64,000 nucleotides of DNA from Nautilus pompilius (GCA_018389105.1 JACATO010000306.1:1718001-1782000), one strand, 5' to 3'. Counted from the stretch's first letter, positions 12,469 to 25,636 are shown. The notes: a model not told the origin generated them from the sequence alone. Program-made: numbers and translations.

Positions 12469-13790
12469 CAAGGTTTATCGAAAAAGTATCCGACCTTAGG
12501 CTGGGGAAAAAAATTATGTAATTGATGGGGTTCATTTGCTGATCCCCTTCAAAGTAAGCCCATTGTGTCTCCACACACTTAGCCCAGCAATCCTTCCACT
12601 GTTCGAAGCACGTCTGGAATGCTTCTTCCGGAATGATTCTCAACTCCGCTGTCGCATTCCACATGATGTCCTCTTGGCTCTCAAAGCGGGAGCCTTTCAG
12701 TGGCATCTTCATTTTTATTTTTTTGGGGGGTGAACAACCAGAAGTCAGAAGGAGCCATGTCTGGAGAGTAGGGAGCCTGGCGAATGAGCGATATGCCTTT
12801 CTTGCCAAGAAACCTTGGATCAGCTGTGACGAATGAGCCAAGGGGGGTCATGATGCAGCTGCCAGTTTTGGGAGGCCCACAGATCCAGTCTCTCTGCGGT
12901 GAACTGCATCATGAAGACGTCGGAGGACTTCCTGATAGTACTCCTTTGTAACTGTTTGTCCTTCTGGTGTGTATTCGTGATGCACAACGCCTTGGTAGTC
13001 AAAGAAAACAGTCAACATCACCTTGATTTTTCTCCAGACCTTGGCGACATTGGGTGCTTCCACTATGATGACTGAGCTTTGGTTTCCTGGTCGTACCTGT
13101 ACACTCACATCTCATCTCCAGTTATCACTGTATTCTGGAACTCAAGATCCTGTTGGCAGTATCCAGCAGGTCCTGCACAACCTCAAGACGAAGTTGTTGT
13201 TGTTCCTGAGAAAGCAGTTTGGGCACAAATTTCGCTGCCACTCTGCGCAAGCCCAAATCCTCCTTTAAAATTGCATGTGCAGAATCGTTACTGATCCCAA
13301 CCTCGTCACCAATTTCCTGCACCATCAAACGACGATCCTCCATTATCAAGGTCTGCACTTTCTCAATAACAACTCCAATGCGGCTTGTTGACGGCCTCCC
13401 AGAATTGCTGGTCACTCTCCACCAATGTGAGGCCATCTTTGAACCTGTTGTACCATTCTTTTATTTGGGTAACACCCATGGCATTGTCACCAAAAGCCTG
13501 TTGAATTTTGTGAATTGCTTCCACTTGGCTATCTCCAAGCTTTTGGCAAAACTTGATGCAAGATCATTGCTCCACACGTTCCGTCATCACGGGCGAAATG
13601 AAAATGTGACGAGTAAGTAGTACAGCACCTCACATGCTGGCTGCCTAACAGCGACTGACGCATCCAGCAAGCCCGCCATAAACCACACATGCGCTTGAAG
13701 GTATGCGGCTCCACTATGCACACTTTTGCCTCCCTAACGTCATTACTTCCCACAGAAAAAAATAGTCAGGTACTTTTTCAACAGACCTCG
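12469..13790 (-). mobile_element. mariner-family DNA transposon, near full length but inactive
   Basis: The element is 1322 bp, the usual mariner size, and is flanked by TA on both sides (12467-12468 and 13791-13792), the expected target duplication. Its terminal inverted repeats begin CAAGGTTTATCGAAAAAGTA on the left and CGAGGTCTGTTGAAAAAGTA on the right read inward. Over 27 positions 20 match, and all seven differences are transitions. The transposase lies on the - strand. The divergence of the repeats plus several stops and frame changes in the gene suggest an old, immobile copy. It lies in the convergent intergenic region between hnRNP Q/R and TMTC3. Confidence 0.9.
12480..13615 (-). pseudogene. 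mariner transposase pseudogene
   Basis: Reading the - strand from about 13580, broken frames give SCIKFCQKLGDSQVEAIHKI and GVTQIKEWYNRFKDG (N-terminal helix-turn-helix). Then come VQEIGDEVGISNDSAHAIL and RRVAAKFVPKLL (second helix-turn-helix and linker), then KVMLTVFFDYQGVVHHEYTP (catalytic core), then SLIRQAPYSPDMAPSDFWLF in a shifted frame, and finally the C-terminal part up to about 12480. This order is that of a DD34D mariner transposase of about 345 residues. The first catalytic Asp region (ITGDE-like, near 13100) is followed by a stop and a frame change. A stop also precedes the PPL/AHSSQLI segment near 12840. Confidence 0.88.
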
Positions 13791-13792
13791 TA

Positions 13793-16700
13793 ATTCTGTG
13801 CATCTATTAAGTTATTGGAGTGAAGATGACAGACTTATTGTCAAAATTAATGACAAAAATTTGGATTAGTATTATACTTCTGACAATTTTACTCTACATT
13901 TTTGCCTTTCTGTTGCACTATAGATTGGATTTTTCCTTTTCTTTTCTGGACATTTTAAATTTTGATTACTAAACTTGCTGTTTTTGGTCACTCCACAATT
14001 TTTAATATTCCATTTTTTAAAAAGAAAAGAGTTAAAATTGATTTGATATTTGTAAGGCTTCTGTTCTAAATATCTGTGATGTACTCTTTGCAATATTGCA
14101 TTGGATGTGGTATAATATTTACACCAAAATATCAAAATTATTTAAGTTTAATGCATTAATTTTGGCAACCAATAGTATTTGAAACTGATGAACTAGGAAT
14201 CTCTGCAAAATACTGTTTTTAAAAATAACAATAAGATCAAATAATTTTAGACAATGCTATGAATAACTATGTTGATAAGCCAGGTAATGATTTAGTATTA
14301 TCTAAAATGAAACTTAGTGCGAATGATCTGGTGTATATGGTTTTACCAAACTTTTTAAATGTATTTATATGTTGATAAAAGCTGAACAAACTCTTTGTAT
14401 AGTGTAGCTGGCTGATCATTTATGGTTACTGTGGCAATAGCCATGGTTTGGAAGTTAGTAATAATTGATTTTCATCTCTCCTTTTTGCTGTCTGCCAAAT
14501 AAGAGTTCACATGAATTGATAGTAGTGTGTTAATTTGAAAATATTACATACAGCTGTTGGGACAAATCTGTTAGTAACATCAAGAAAAATGTACACTTTA
14601 CAGTTAAGAGAATTACAGACATTGAGATGTATGAGGGGGAGAGGAGATACAAATTTTATTTTCAAGTGCTAATTCCTGTTTCTGTGACACTTCAGCTTTG
14701 TAGTACCACTTTGCTTGCTGCAGCATCTTTAATTGCCAAGATTGATGTTATTATTAGATTGGTAAATCCAGTAATCTCAGTTACTACTAAGGTAAACTGT
14801 CACTGAGACTTTGCTGTTTTCATTCTTCGAAGTTCTGAAATGAAAGGATGCTATACTGTAATTTACTCTTGTTCAACTTATAGAAAGATCAACAAGAAAT
14901 TTCTGTGTTCCATGGCAAAGAAAGTGGCTTTTATTGGGTGTTTGTTTATTGCAAATACTTCTCTAACTGCATGGTTAGTTTGCAGCCATTTGATGGGTCA
15001 TTTTGATAGCCTGCTTTACACACAGGTGGTGTTAACAGATACTTCAGTTTCTTCTGCCTCTTTTTTTATTTTCACAAATGCTTAAGAATATTTTGCAAAA
15101 ATCATATTTGATTTCCTAGCAATCCATCAAAGTTTGTTTGTTTTTTTTAAATTACACTAGGAGAAAAGATATTATTGAGACATATAGGTCATTTAAATTG
15201 TGGTTGAGTTGTCCCAGAGCTACCATGGAACATAGCGCCTTGTACACATCTACACTGTTTGTTTGTATAACTGAATAGTCTACATTTTGTATTGGTATTT
15301 CACACTGAAACAACCAAGCTAAGCAGTAAATTATACTTTGGTCATTGAATTGTAATGAAAAATGGGATAGCGCCCCAGTCAGATATTTACAATTCTTGCA
15401 GAAGATTTTGCTATCTTATGGACTTGGAGGTTGCTTAGTTTTAGGAAGTATAAATTTCAATTATTTTTCCTATAATCAGACACTAAACTTTATGGTTTTT
15501 GGTTATTATTATTAAAGGAAATATTAAAAGTCAACATAAATGCATGTAAAAATGGAGTGGTAGCATTTGTGAAGCCAGTTAGATTTAAATTTTCATCAAA
15601 GTACAAGACTATCCTTATGCAGGTGTCTTTGACTGTTGAAGTTTATGTTTGCCCAAAACTTAGGATCAGAGTTGAACTAGGTAGGTAAATGCTCTAGTTC
15701 TGATACACCACAGCCTGTTGATACCTTGATTTTCTGTATTTTCCTGCCAACAAAGCACTCTATTAACAGTCTGAGGTAATTTTTATTATAATGAAAAAGA
15801 TATCCTGAAAGTCTGTTTAGGTTTTTTGAGGGGGGTCTTCCCCTCCGTCCACATTTGTCTCCTCTCTGGCATTGATTGCCTTATTGGCAGGAGAACTAAT
15901 ATAAAGCAGGAAATAATTTCTCATCAGGTAAAATCAAACGCCTGGGATCGAGTCCAGTTATTTATTGCATGGCAAACTTGCTTCATTAAGCGCTGAAAAG
16001 TTCTTGTTAAATTGTTCTCGGTGCTGGGATAAAACCATTGTTTATATTGCTGTCTACCCAGTGGCTGCACTGCACTTTGTTTCAATTTTAATACACTGAA
16101 CAACCTTAAAAATGTTTATTCTGAAACATGTTGGGGGAATTCAGACCAGAATTTTTATATATTTGTGGTTTCACTTGAGTATGTTTATTAAGTTGATCTT
16201 GTTGGTTGATGTATTTGTGAAATGATGGGTATTTGCTGGCTTGGAAGATAATGAGCTGGGGTGGGGTTAGTGTCTGACCGCTATGTGGCTCTTGGATAAT
16301 GTGATGAGCAGACTCTGTTGCTATCTAGACCTTTGCCATAGGTTTGGATGAATGGTGAAAAGAAAGAATGACTAAAACATTCAGTCATGCCAACTACATC
16401 AATCCTATCATTTTGTCCTCCACATGATATTTTATCTGGTATCAGCTACACCAGGCAAGGGTCAAAACAGCTGTCTTATGCCATTTTTACACGTTTACCA
16501 CCAGCAGTAATGCCAGGTAAACAGTGAAACTGGATAAGTAGAAAGAGTTTACATTGCAGACAGACTGAGTTAGTTTAGCACTACATATAAGCATATTGTA
16601 TGATGGTGTCGGACCAGTGGGAAAGAGAAAGCCTCGTTCACATAACTTTCACAACAGTATAAATGCTAAGGGAGTTTCTCTCTAAGTTATAAGATATTTG

Positions 16701-17280
16701 TTCATAAGTTTTGCCAATAAACTGCTGATATAAATTGTAGACCAAGCTATTCACATTTACACAGCATCCAGAGTTCCACAGGATTTTCTTTTAAATTATT
16801 TGGTAAATAATGGAAATTGAGAGTAACAGTTTAAAAATTACAAACTTGGATTTCCATTTTAAATAATAAGCAACTATCACTTTATGTGATTCTCAAACAT
16901 CGAGTAACCGTAGAGCTGCTACATTGTGGCCACATTACTATTCCAGTTGTATGTATGTATTCATAGCTTTGTATGTGCATGTGGTCTGAGATTTGGTATC
17001 CTAGTATTTCATTTGGGAATGTGTAGGCTGTAAACTTTATTATAAGAATCATTTGATTTTTCTGTGTTTTTTATGTGAACAGCACCAGTCTGTATATTAT
17101 CAATTAAACAATAGAAATTCAATTTATTTTTAATATCTGATGAGAAAATATTTTCTTTTTGTTATATCTTTAAGTTTCTTTATTGTACTAATTTTTTTTT
17201 CTCTCTTCTCTCTTCTTTTTTTACCCCTCCAATTGCTTCGCTAAAAATTTGACAAAATTTTTTTAAAAAGAAAAAAAGAA
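13793..17280. other. AT-rich intergenic stretch, nothing recognised
   Basis: Both strands are rich in stops. The few frames over 60 codons (13872-14135, 14840-15085) have biased AT-driven composition and no motif I recognise. No repeat with clear ends was found. Confidence 0.5.
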
Positions 17281-17284
17281 AAAT

Positions 17285-17905
17285 CTCTATTTTGGCCCTT
17301 TTGGGGTGTTCTTTTGGAACTGCAATGTTGGCGGAGCATCTCGCAACATACAGGTTCCAACATCTCCGAGACTGGCCTGCCCTCTGTCTGTGTAGTCGCT
17401 GTGCTGCATGCGTGAGGACGGATCTTGCAGGTGTGCCGAGTGGATTGATTCCAGCAGAAACAGGTAATGGATACATAGGTTTAGGGGAAACCTATCTCAG
17501 ATGAGCTCTGGTAGTTTGGAGCTGATTGCTTCATTGTTTAACTCTTGAAATTCTATTTCTCTTTGTAGAAGTAAGTTTTTTTGTGCAAAACAAAACTATC
17601 TTTTGCAACTTTTAATTATTCTTCAATTTGATCATTTCAGTATTTCATCAAATTTTGTCCTGGAACTTCCTGTTTGTGTTTGTTTTTTTCCTCCTTTTTT
17701 GTTGTTTTTTTGTTTATGGCTGAATTTTATTTTTGCTTGTTTAAAATTTTTTGATAAAAGTTCTAGTTACAGGTGAAATGACGCCAGGTGGGTCGTCTTC
17801 GTGGTTTGTGTCTCGTTTCGTTGTGACAGTATGTCATAAGTGCTTGCCTGAAATTTTTGTGGCATAATTCATCCACGCGGAACTGGCTGGTGCCGTTGGT
17901 TTGCT
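17285..17905 (+). other. GC-richer island with exon-like segment, unassigned
   Basis: Within AT-rich surroundings, 17300-17480 and 17770-17890 are enriched in GC and CpG. A candidate + strand exon runs from after acatacag (about 17352) to a plausible donor cag|gtaatg (about 17465). The + frame 17292-17504 and the - frame 17180-17476 show no known domain, so it is more likely non-coding if transcribed. It could be an alternative downstream exon of hnRNP Q/R, part of a lncRNA, or an old repeat. Confidence 0.25.
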
Positions 17906-19443
17906 GTTTTAATTTTTGATTGCGTACTCTCTCAGACTAATTAATCCAACACAAATATTTAAATTTCAAGAAACTTTTTTTTTTTTTGCATTTGGTAACC
18001 ATAATCTTTGAATAGGAATAATTATGAAAATAACTGAGTTTTCAGTTGTCTTGTTTTGTTTGTCCCCCCCCAATGATGTAAAGTTTTATTTCTGTTTAAT
18101 AAAGATTATGCTAGTATTATGCAATACCGAGACAGTACTTGCTGTGATTAGTGTCCGTTTAGAATGCTGCTGCTGCTGCTGCTTTTTTTGCTTGTTCCAC
18201 GCATGATCCATCACCTAGAGGTCATCATGTGCATCGCCTTCAACAGATCTTACAGAAGTTACTTTCATAAACAGTTTGACTATATTGCTGAGTAGTTCTA
18301 CTAGAAATTTGCTGTTATTGCTCATGCTTGGATGGTAGCTGATTAAACGGTAATGTGATGTAAACTGTTAAAAATTAAGTTATGCAACCAAAAGAAAAAT
18401 GTTTGTTTATGGTGCCTTTGAAGGGTTCCAATGTTTGATAAATACTTAGGATGGAACTAAAAGTTACTTTTATTACAATGCCTTGTTAATGCAAACTGTC
18501 TTTTAAAATGTTGTGAACTGTTGAACATTTGATTCTCGTGGGGTGCAAGGTGGTTTCCATGGGATTCTGCTGTAATGATGTCGTCTATTCACCTGATTTA
18601 TATGGTTTGTGCACCTCTGGAAATTTTGATCAATAGCTTCTCTTGTGCTGCATTGTTACCAGCTTTATTTATGTACACTGGTTTCCAGATATCTAGGTTC
18701 ATTTTATTAGAATTATCATCATCCTATTATAACTACCGCATACTGTCTGTTGACTGGTACGTGTTCTGCTACCAGACAGAGCATTTTCTATTTTTAGCCA
18801 AACCTGCTTCTTTAAACATTTTTATCTAGCATCTAATGGATGGTGGATTCTTGTTGTCATCTGCCCTTTTGTTTCACTGCAGTAACCTACCATTTGGTAA
18901 GTCACAAGATGCAGCTAACCTCTTCAGTTGTTGTCATGTTGACTTTACAACAGCTGTTGTCAACGAGAAAAAATATTGACAAAAACTGTAAGCGTGTCTT
19001 CTCTCTCATGTAGTCAAGAATTGGACCTCCCTCGAAGACTTTACTGTTGGAAATGGTTGTTGTTACTAGCTTTTGAGTAAACTTCACAGTAAATGTTAAG
19101 TTATTTAGGTTTACACAGATGTGACGCAGTCCTGATGACAGAGAATTTTAACAAACTAGTTTTTTTTTTTTAGTTTGAAAGATTAAATGTAGGAAAACTG
19201 AGATTCCTTAGGCTTCTGCATCACAACTTCAAAGGACATAATACAGTTTTTTAACAAATCTATTCTTTGTGGCTAATTCTTGATACTAATAATTTAGTTT
19301 TATGGAACTAAATCTTTGCAGCGTGGCAGCCATTGTTCTGAAGTAGCTTGCTTGCTTGTTTTAGTTTTACAGTGAGGTGTCCAGTTTTGTTTTCATTTTT
19401 ATTGTACCAAATGTGATGGCGGTAATTAATGATTTGTGTGATG

Positions 19444-19690
19444 GTGTGGCGGTCCAGTGGTTAGTGTTCTGTATCATTATAGTTTAAGGCCCCAGGTTTG
19501 AATTTCAGTCAAGACTGACTTGGTCTGGTGTAAATTCCTACCATGCTGCTGCTTGCTATTCTTCCAGCCACATCTAAAAGACAGAGTCAGGAGTTTTCCA
19601 ACAGTAAACATGCGGCTAACCTCTGCACTCTGTTCTCCTGGTGGCCAATGTCAATGTGCAAAGTTATAAGAAAAGAAGAAGAATTGAAAA
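19444..19690 (+). mobile_element. tRNA-derived SINE copy (family A)
   Basis: The head has an A-box-like ggtccagtggttagtgttct and a B-box-like caggtttgaatttcagtc about 45 bp apart. The body contains the block ccagccacatctaaaaga, which recurs in the copies at 57721-58013, 43999-44231 and 21690-21880. The right end is purine/A-rich (aaaagaagaagaattgaaaa). It is a decayed SINE copy and encodes nothing. Confidence 0.65.
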
Positions 19691-20828
19691 TTAATTTAAT
19701 TGGAATCAGCACAAAGTATATTTCTTTATAAATGATTGATAACCAACCATATGTCAGTCATTGCATATCAGGTACATTGTTTGGTTAATAATATATGTAT
19801 AAAACCAATATATGTGGCATGTGTCATGAAATAGAGTAATAAACTGATGAGGCAAACTGTTTACTCCAGGGAGCAAGTAAAAAAATCCAGTTAGTTATCT
19901 TCTGTTACTGGAGGAGGGTCCATACTATACACAAGCATTGAAGCAAAGTTAGTAGTAAGTTATTTGGTTTACAGTTTTTATGCACATTATGTAAAAATGT
20001 TAAACAGATGTTAAGATATGAAGTCAATGACTTTAAGCTCTGTGATATAGTCACCAATAAGTCATAATCCTGTTTGATTAGATTCTATTTCAAAAGTCCA
20101 TCAGTGATTCCTAATCATGCCATTTTTCGCTTTGGCGATATTCCCTAGTGACAGAGATCCATCCTTCCAATCTCACTTCACTGGATTACATTTTGTGGGC
20201 AAACTCTAGAACACTGCCTGTCATAGATGTTCTACCAGACATTTTTCACAGTCTTTTGGCTGTGATGCTATTGGTGTTGGCCATTTGCCTAGTGTGAGTT
20301 TTTTAAAAAAAATAAAGAAATATGTGTTTGGACACTCTGTCTTGCCTGTTACAAAATGATAAACAACAGTGAGAACATTGCATTTCTGTAGATTTTTGGA
20401 AATAAAATCTAATTAAATAGTGCTTGACTTATTGGACCCACTGTATTTTCAGATTGTTTGGAAAATGGCAAATATACTGGTAAATTAACACATGCAGCTT
20501 TGCTAAAGACTATATATATATATATTGTCTTTTTGGGTAATGTTGGTAATTTTGAAAGCAGGTTAGAATTCACAATTAAATGTTACTATGTGAAATTGCA
20601 ATATACCATGCCAATAATGTTTTTGAAAATTGTGCATTTAAATTTGATAGAACTACTAATAAAAATACAGAACTCAATAGCTTTTATTAACATTGTGGTC
20701 CTTTATCTTTTTCAGCTGATCTCCTAACAGAGTATTTTTTAAATTATTATTAGTAGGAATAATATAGTAATTCTACAAGCAGAGACAGGTATTTTATTGA
20801 CTCATAGCAGTGAATCATCAAAAAAGTT

Positions 20829-21190
20829 AGGGTGATCAAAAAGTAACTATATAGTGGAAAACTTTCACTTTATACAGGTAGAAATTTAACTCCTTTAAAG
20901 CATTATGTGCACTCCCATATGAAACATTCGCTTGTTGAAAAGGTTGAAGCAGTGATTTTGAAGGGCTCTGAAGCATTGCTTCTGAAATTTTTGAGAGCTT
21001 ATCCAACACTTTTGGCTGACCTGATTGTTGATAATCCTCAACTGAACCAGTATTTTCAAATTCGCTAATCAATGTCCCTACAGTGTTTCTATTCAGAAGC
21101 TTTAGGAAATTCTTGTGGTGTATTTACCATTATTTGCATACACTTTCTTGATGAGAAAGATTTGTTTGGCATATGAAAGAAACATTACAC
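20829..21190 (-). mobile_element. Truncated DNA transposon fragment with helix-turn-helix transposase N-terminus
   Basis: On the - strand a 78-codon frame (20836-21072) reads EFENTGSVEDYQQSGQPKVL, then NVSYGSAHNALKEL. This is the FxxTGSVxDxxxxGRP...S..V...LK pattern of the N-terminal DNA-binding half of mariner-related transposases. Broken N-terminal sequence including MPNKSF extends to about 21175. The catalytic half is missing. The left flank ggtgatcaaaaagtaact resembles the inverted-repeat start of such elements. Only about 360 bp remains, so this is a deletion derivative or a decayed fragment. Confidence 0.6.
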
Positions 21191-21689
21191 AAAAATTAAA
21201 ATCATGCTTCACTTTTGCTAAATTTACTGCCAACACCCGTTGGTCATTTTGGGAACTACAGTACAAAACAAGAAGAGGAATCTAAAATGATTATAAATAT
21301 TTCTAAGGCTTTGCATGTGGTCTTTAAAGGGTTAACCAATAGAGAGCACTGTACCACTGCTTGCCTTAAAAAGAAAATAAGACTAGAAAGAGAGAGATGT
21401 GTATACATGAGTGCAAAAGTTCATAACCATTGGCATATCAGTATGGGACATGCTACTTAGCGTATGTTGTTAAGGATGACAACGGACTGTTAACGAGAGA
21501 GAGAACAAAAGCAACAAATAAGCTTCCCAAATGTCATTAGTATTAAAAGGTTGACAGAATAAAATACTAACCATTAATTTTTTCAGGTTGATGGATAAAT
21601 TTTTAAAGGTTTGTTAATTTTTTGTGCCATTTTAATGAGAATCATAAAGAATTCTTATCAAAGTGGATCTTAAGTGTGTTAACACAGAT

Positions 21690-21880
21690 TTTGCAGTTAA
21701 GAAGCAAACTGCTAAAGTTGAGGTTCTGAGTTTAACCCCTGCAGAGTGCACCACATGGATGCATAGTTTTTATCCCACATCTGAAAAATAATGAATCCTA
21801 ATAAGGTATTTTCCAGCCAAAGTCAAGTGCTATTTTTGGTAGTGGCAGTCTCATGCTCCTTCACTGGAGTTGTCTCCCTT
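21690..21880 (+). mobile_element. tRNA-derived SINE copy (family A), shortened
   Basis: A B-box-like gaggttctgagtttaacccc is followed by tcccacatctgaaaaataat, aataaggtattttccagcc, aagtgctat and ccttcactggagttgtctcc. The same blocks in the same order occur, on the opposite strand, at 57721-58013. The section between the B box and the cacatct block is shorter than in that copy. Confidence 0.65.
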
Positions 21881-22919
21881 GTAGCATAAGAATATGACTA
21901 GAAAATTAGCATTTCATATTGTTATGCTTGCTTAATTTCCAGCATAAAGAAAATTTTACTTTCAGGTATTAATTGTACTTTTGCCTTTGGTGCCATTTGT
22001 TTATCTAGAAATTCTTCAGTGTTATGCAATGTTACAGGCTACCTGTACAACAAGTTGATCCTGGCAGTTTTGTCACTTTCTGAGATGATGCCATTACGAG
22101 AAGGTAGATGAAGGAACGGATCTTACCTTACCCAGATGTAAAATACTTCTGCTGGCCAAGAAATGTCCCACACCCCATTTTAGCCATTTTTTTGTTTGTA
22201 TTTTAAAGATATGTATAAAAATCAGATTAAAATTTTTAAACAACTTTTTTAACGTTGATTTGGGGACATTGTTAAACCTACCTGTTTTATAATTACTGCA
22301 CAGGTGTTAATTTGTTGCATGCACCAACATATGGCACTTGGTGCTGGTCACTAAAAATAATATTACCTTGAGAATTTAACATTTAAAATTTAACTTGTTA
22401 AATAACTTAAGGATAATGTTCAATGTTAAATCTGTGTTGAGCAAGTTTAAGTTATATCTGTTCAATTTGAGTCTTTTATAGCTTATATCTTTTTGGTTAC
22501 AGTGATAATTGAATTATATTTAAATTTTGGTTAACTTTTTTACTGTACATTGTGTAAGTAATGGTGGCAACAAATGCCTTTCTTGGGCAGGTTTAGGGGG
22601 CTTGTTGTTTATCCTTAGCGCACATGTGCACAAGTAAATCTGTCATCTATAAATAAAAATGTGATAGATTCTTGAGTCCTAATTTTTGCGGTAGTTGTTG
22701 CACAAAAATTTTGTAACTTTATCCTACATCAGAATTTAAAAAAAAAAAGGTTTTGAGCAAAATGTATTTATTTAAGTAATTGTTCAAAACATCTGTCCCC
22801 CTAATTGTTTAGTGATGTTCAGCAGTGTCAAGAGAGATTTTCCTGCTGTTGATACAGTGTTGTTGTTGTTTGTTTTTAAAGTTGTATGCGTCTATTAATG
22901 ATGTTATGGGATAGTGTAC

Positions 22920-23640
22920 GTTTGTTTGCATGATTACCTCCCTTGGAAAAGGAAAACTGGCTAACTTCCGCGAAGAGGTCATTTAGTTCAGTAAGATCGG
23001 ATGGTGCTCCTAGCCTAATTCCAGCATTTCCGTGCGAGGGCTTCAAAGAATCCATCGAAAACCATAATTTTGTTCACCTACGGATGCTAACACGGGAGAT
23101 GATGATGATGATGATTACAGATCAGCTAAGAATGGACCAGTTTGGTGGGTGTACGAATCCCCCCTCGTCGTACCTACCGATCCAGCCGGCGCCTTATACC
23201 TTAATTAAAGGCTTTTGAAGCCTCCAGTTTAGAATTTCTTTTAAACAAAATGAGGAGTTTACGAACGATTTATACCTCGCCGATACATTCGGATCGAGGT
23301 CACGTGCTATGACGTCATCACCGGTTTCGCTCGGCAGGAGAGTTGGTGGAATGTGCGCGATATATTAACCTATGATGGATATTCGCTAATTAAATAATTA
23401 CCCTTTATCTTCATGAATCGATACGGCCGGGGAAGAAATTCGATGCTGTGTGTATTCATCTGGTGTCTACTTAAAATACGTTTGTGTGTGTATAATTGCT
23501 TTTGTTTTAGATTCCTGTGGCTAATTTCACTTTATGCCGACCTGATCCCTGTCTGTCTGTCTGCTAGCAGTCCGTTTTGTTACCTCCAGCTGAAACCACG
23601 GCGGCCGGGTTCACTATAGACTCGGAGGCGGCGGATCTGC
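22920..23640. promoter_or_regulatory. Orphan CpG-rich island with promoter-like motifs
   Basis: This is the most CpG-rich stretch of the 20 kb convergent gap. Near 23300-23320 it contains an E-box (cacgtg) followed within a few bases by a full CRE palindrome (tgacgtca). A TATA-like gatatatta lies at about 23358. The + frames 22943-23218 and 23413-23619 have no recognisable family. The motifs fit a promoter for an unseen or non-coding transcript, but motif spotting alone is weak evidence. A short GAT repeat (about 23098-23114) lies within it. Confidence 0.35.
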
Positions 23641-25636
23641 CTCTATAAAGACTGGGCAAAAAAGGGTTATAACTTTCACTTTAATAAATGGATACGAAGA
23701 CATTTCCAATGTTTTCGTTCTACACTCAGCGCAAGGGAGATAAGCCGGTCAATTTTTGATTGCTATTTTGAATTTGTACTTATAAAATCTCCGTATATGA
23801 CGAGGGAAAAATAATCAAAAAGGGATTCAGGGTGGTGTAAATGGTCTTCAAACAAAACTTAAGCATGGCTGCCAACATAGTGCCAGAGGTTATTCAAGAA
23901 GCCAACTAAAGGTTTTGTGTTAATCTAGTTGAAATTCAGTCGAACTATTTTAACACCTTAGTTGTTAAAAGGGGTCTGGATACTCTAGGTAGTTTCTCTT
24001 CCCTTTAATCTGCCACTGTTGGATTCGCACGCAGGGATGTGTAGTCAGGTACACATCAGGTAAGTACTGTACCTTGAGAAAGTGATATATCTGCCTGAAC
24101 TTTCTATAGTAACTGCATTGTTTTATCTTCTGAATGTCATGTATAACAACAAAAATAAAATTAAAGATTAAAATCCTATTGGTTTTTTTGTTTCTGTACT
24201 ATTTTTGATTTTTATCAGCAGATATAGATGTATCTGGAAAAAAATGGTAGCTACATTATAATTTCTTACCTTTGAACAATTAAAAGTGCATAAAGCATGC
24301 AATGTTATACTCTGCCAGCTCCTCATAACCTGAATGCAACTACAACTTATAGTGTAAGTACTGGACCCTGTTGTATTATTGTCTAAAATAACTAGATTTA
24401 TATTAAGTTATCTGAAAGCAGTGCTGCTAGTTGATGCAACACCAGTACTTTTTAAGGTTATGTTCAGCTACTGATGCTAAAAGTGAATAATTTGTAGTAG
24501 AATTAGCAGTAACTATGGCATTGTATGACCTTTGAATATAATCCAACTATGCTAGGAAAAGAAAAAGAACTTCAACCACTGAACTGTTTCCATAATTACT
24601 ACCAGTATATTTTTTTGATTGATTTGAAGTGACAATTTATGCTGGGTACATTCAAACCAGGCTGAAAATAGAATTGTCATATTTGTATCTGGCTTGGTTT
24701 CATTTGATATATCCCTTATGTTATATTACAGTTCAGTGTTTACATTGTCTTATGTATATCTAATATCAAGAGCTTGATTTGAGTGTTTTCTGGTACTTTG
24801 GGAAGATATGCACATTTTGCAATCCCCAGCATTTACTTAAAATAAAACAATGTTAAGAGAGTTCTTTTTATTATCATCACAACCATACAAAAATATTTTG
24901 ATATATATTGTAAATGTACATAAAATTTATATAGAATTCACAACAATTTAAAGCAGTTAAAATTTTCATCAAGTCACTTGTTTTTTTTAACTGCAATGCA
25001 AAACAAAACTGAACCGTTGCTTGAGGTAGAAGTGAGAAAGCTGGTGGCTGCTGTGTAATACAACAGCAGCAATAATTCTGATCCTAGTCATGGTTTGAAG
25101 ATTTTTTTTTCCCTAATTGTAATACATTTTACCTAGTATATCAATAGATAAACAGTTAAGAAAAGGCCAGCCTTTCGCTAATTTCAGGAGAATTCTGTTA
25201 GTCATGGATGTGACAGTCCAACCCTGGAAACTCTAGGCAGTGCCTTCCACTAACCAGAGGAACTAAGTTTGAACCTCATTTCGCAAGGTTCACTATAGTC
25301 AGTCATGTCATAAACAACATCTAGAACTATATTTCAGCTGCTGTTTCAAAAATAAATGTTACATTTATTTTTCTTGAAGGAAAGATGATCAGTTTTTCTG
25401 TTGAGAAAGATTGCTGGTTTTTGGTACAGATAGTTCGTGTAATACATCTTTCCAGTCTGGAATAGCAACAAAAGAATGTCACGTGCTTAATTTTCTCTAT
25501 ACCCTATGTCTCAAGGAAGTATTAATATGCTATAACTATGCTAAAAACTTAGAATTCCCTTCATTTATTATTAGTCAATAAATTAACATGATAATCTGAT
25601 TAGCTAATGAAAGCTCAAAATTAAATAAAATGAAGA
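23641..25636. other. Intergenic stretch downstream of TMTC3, nothing recognised
   Basis: AT-rich sequence without a conserved exon. A strong donor-like catcag|gtaagtact sits near 24057 on the + strand, but no matching exon chain was found. The right part may belong to the TMTC3 3' UTR if the proximal poly(A) signal is not used. Confidence 0.4.
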
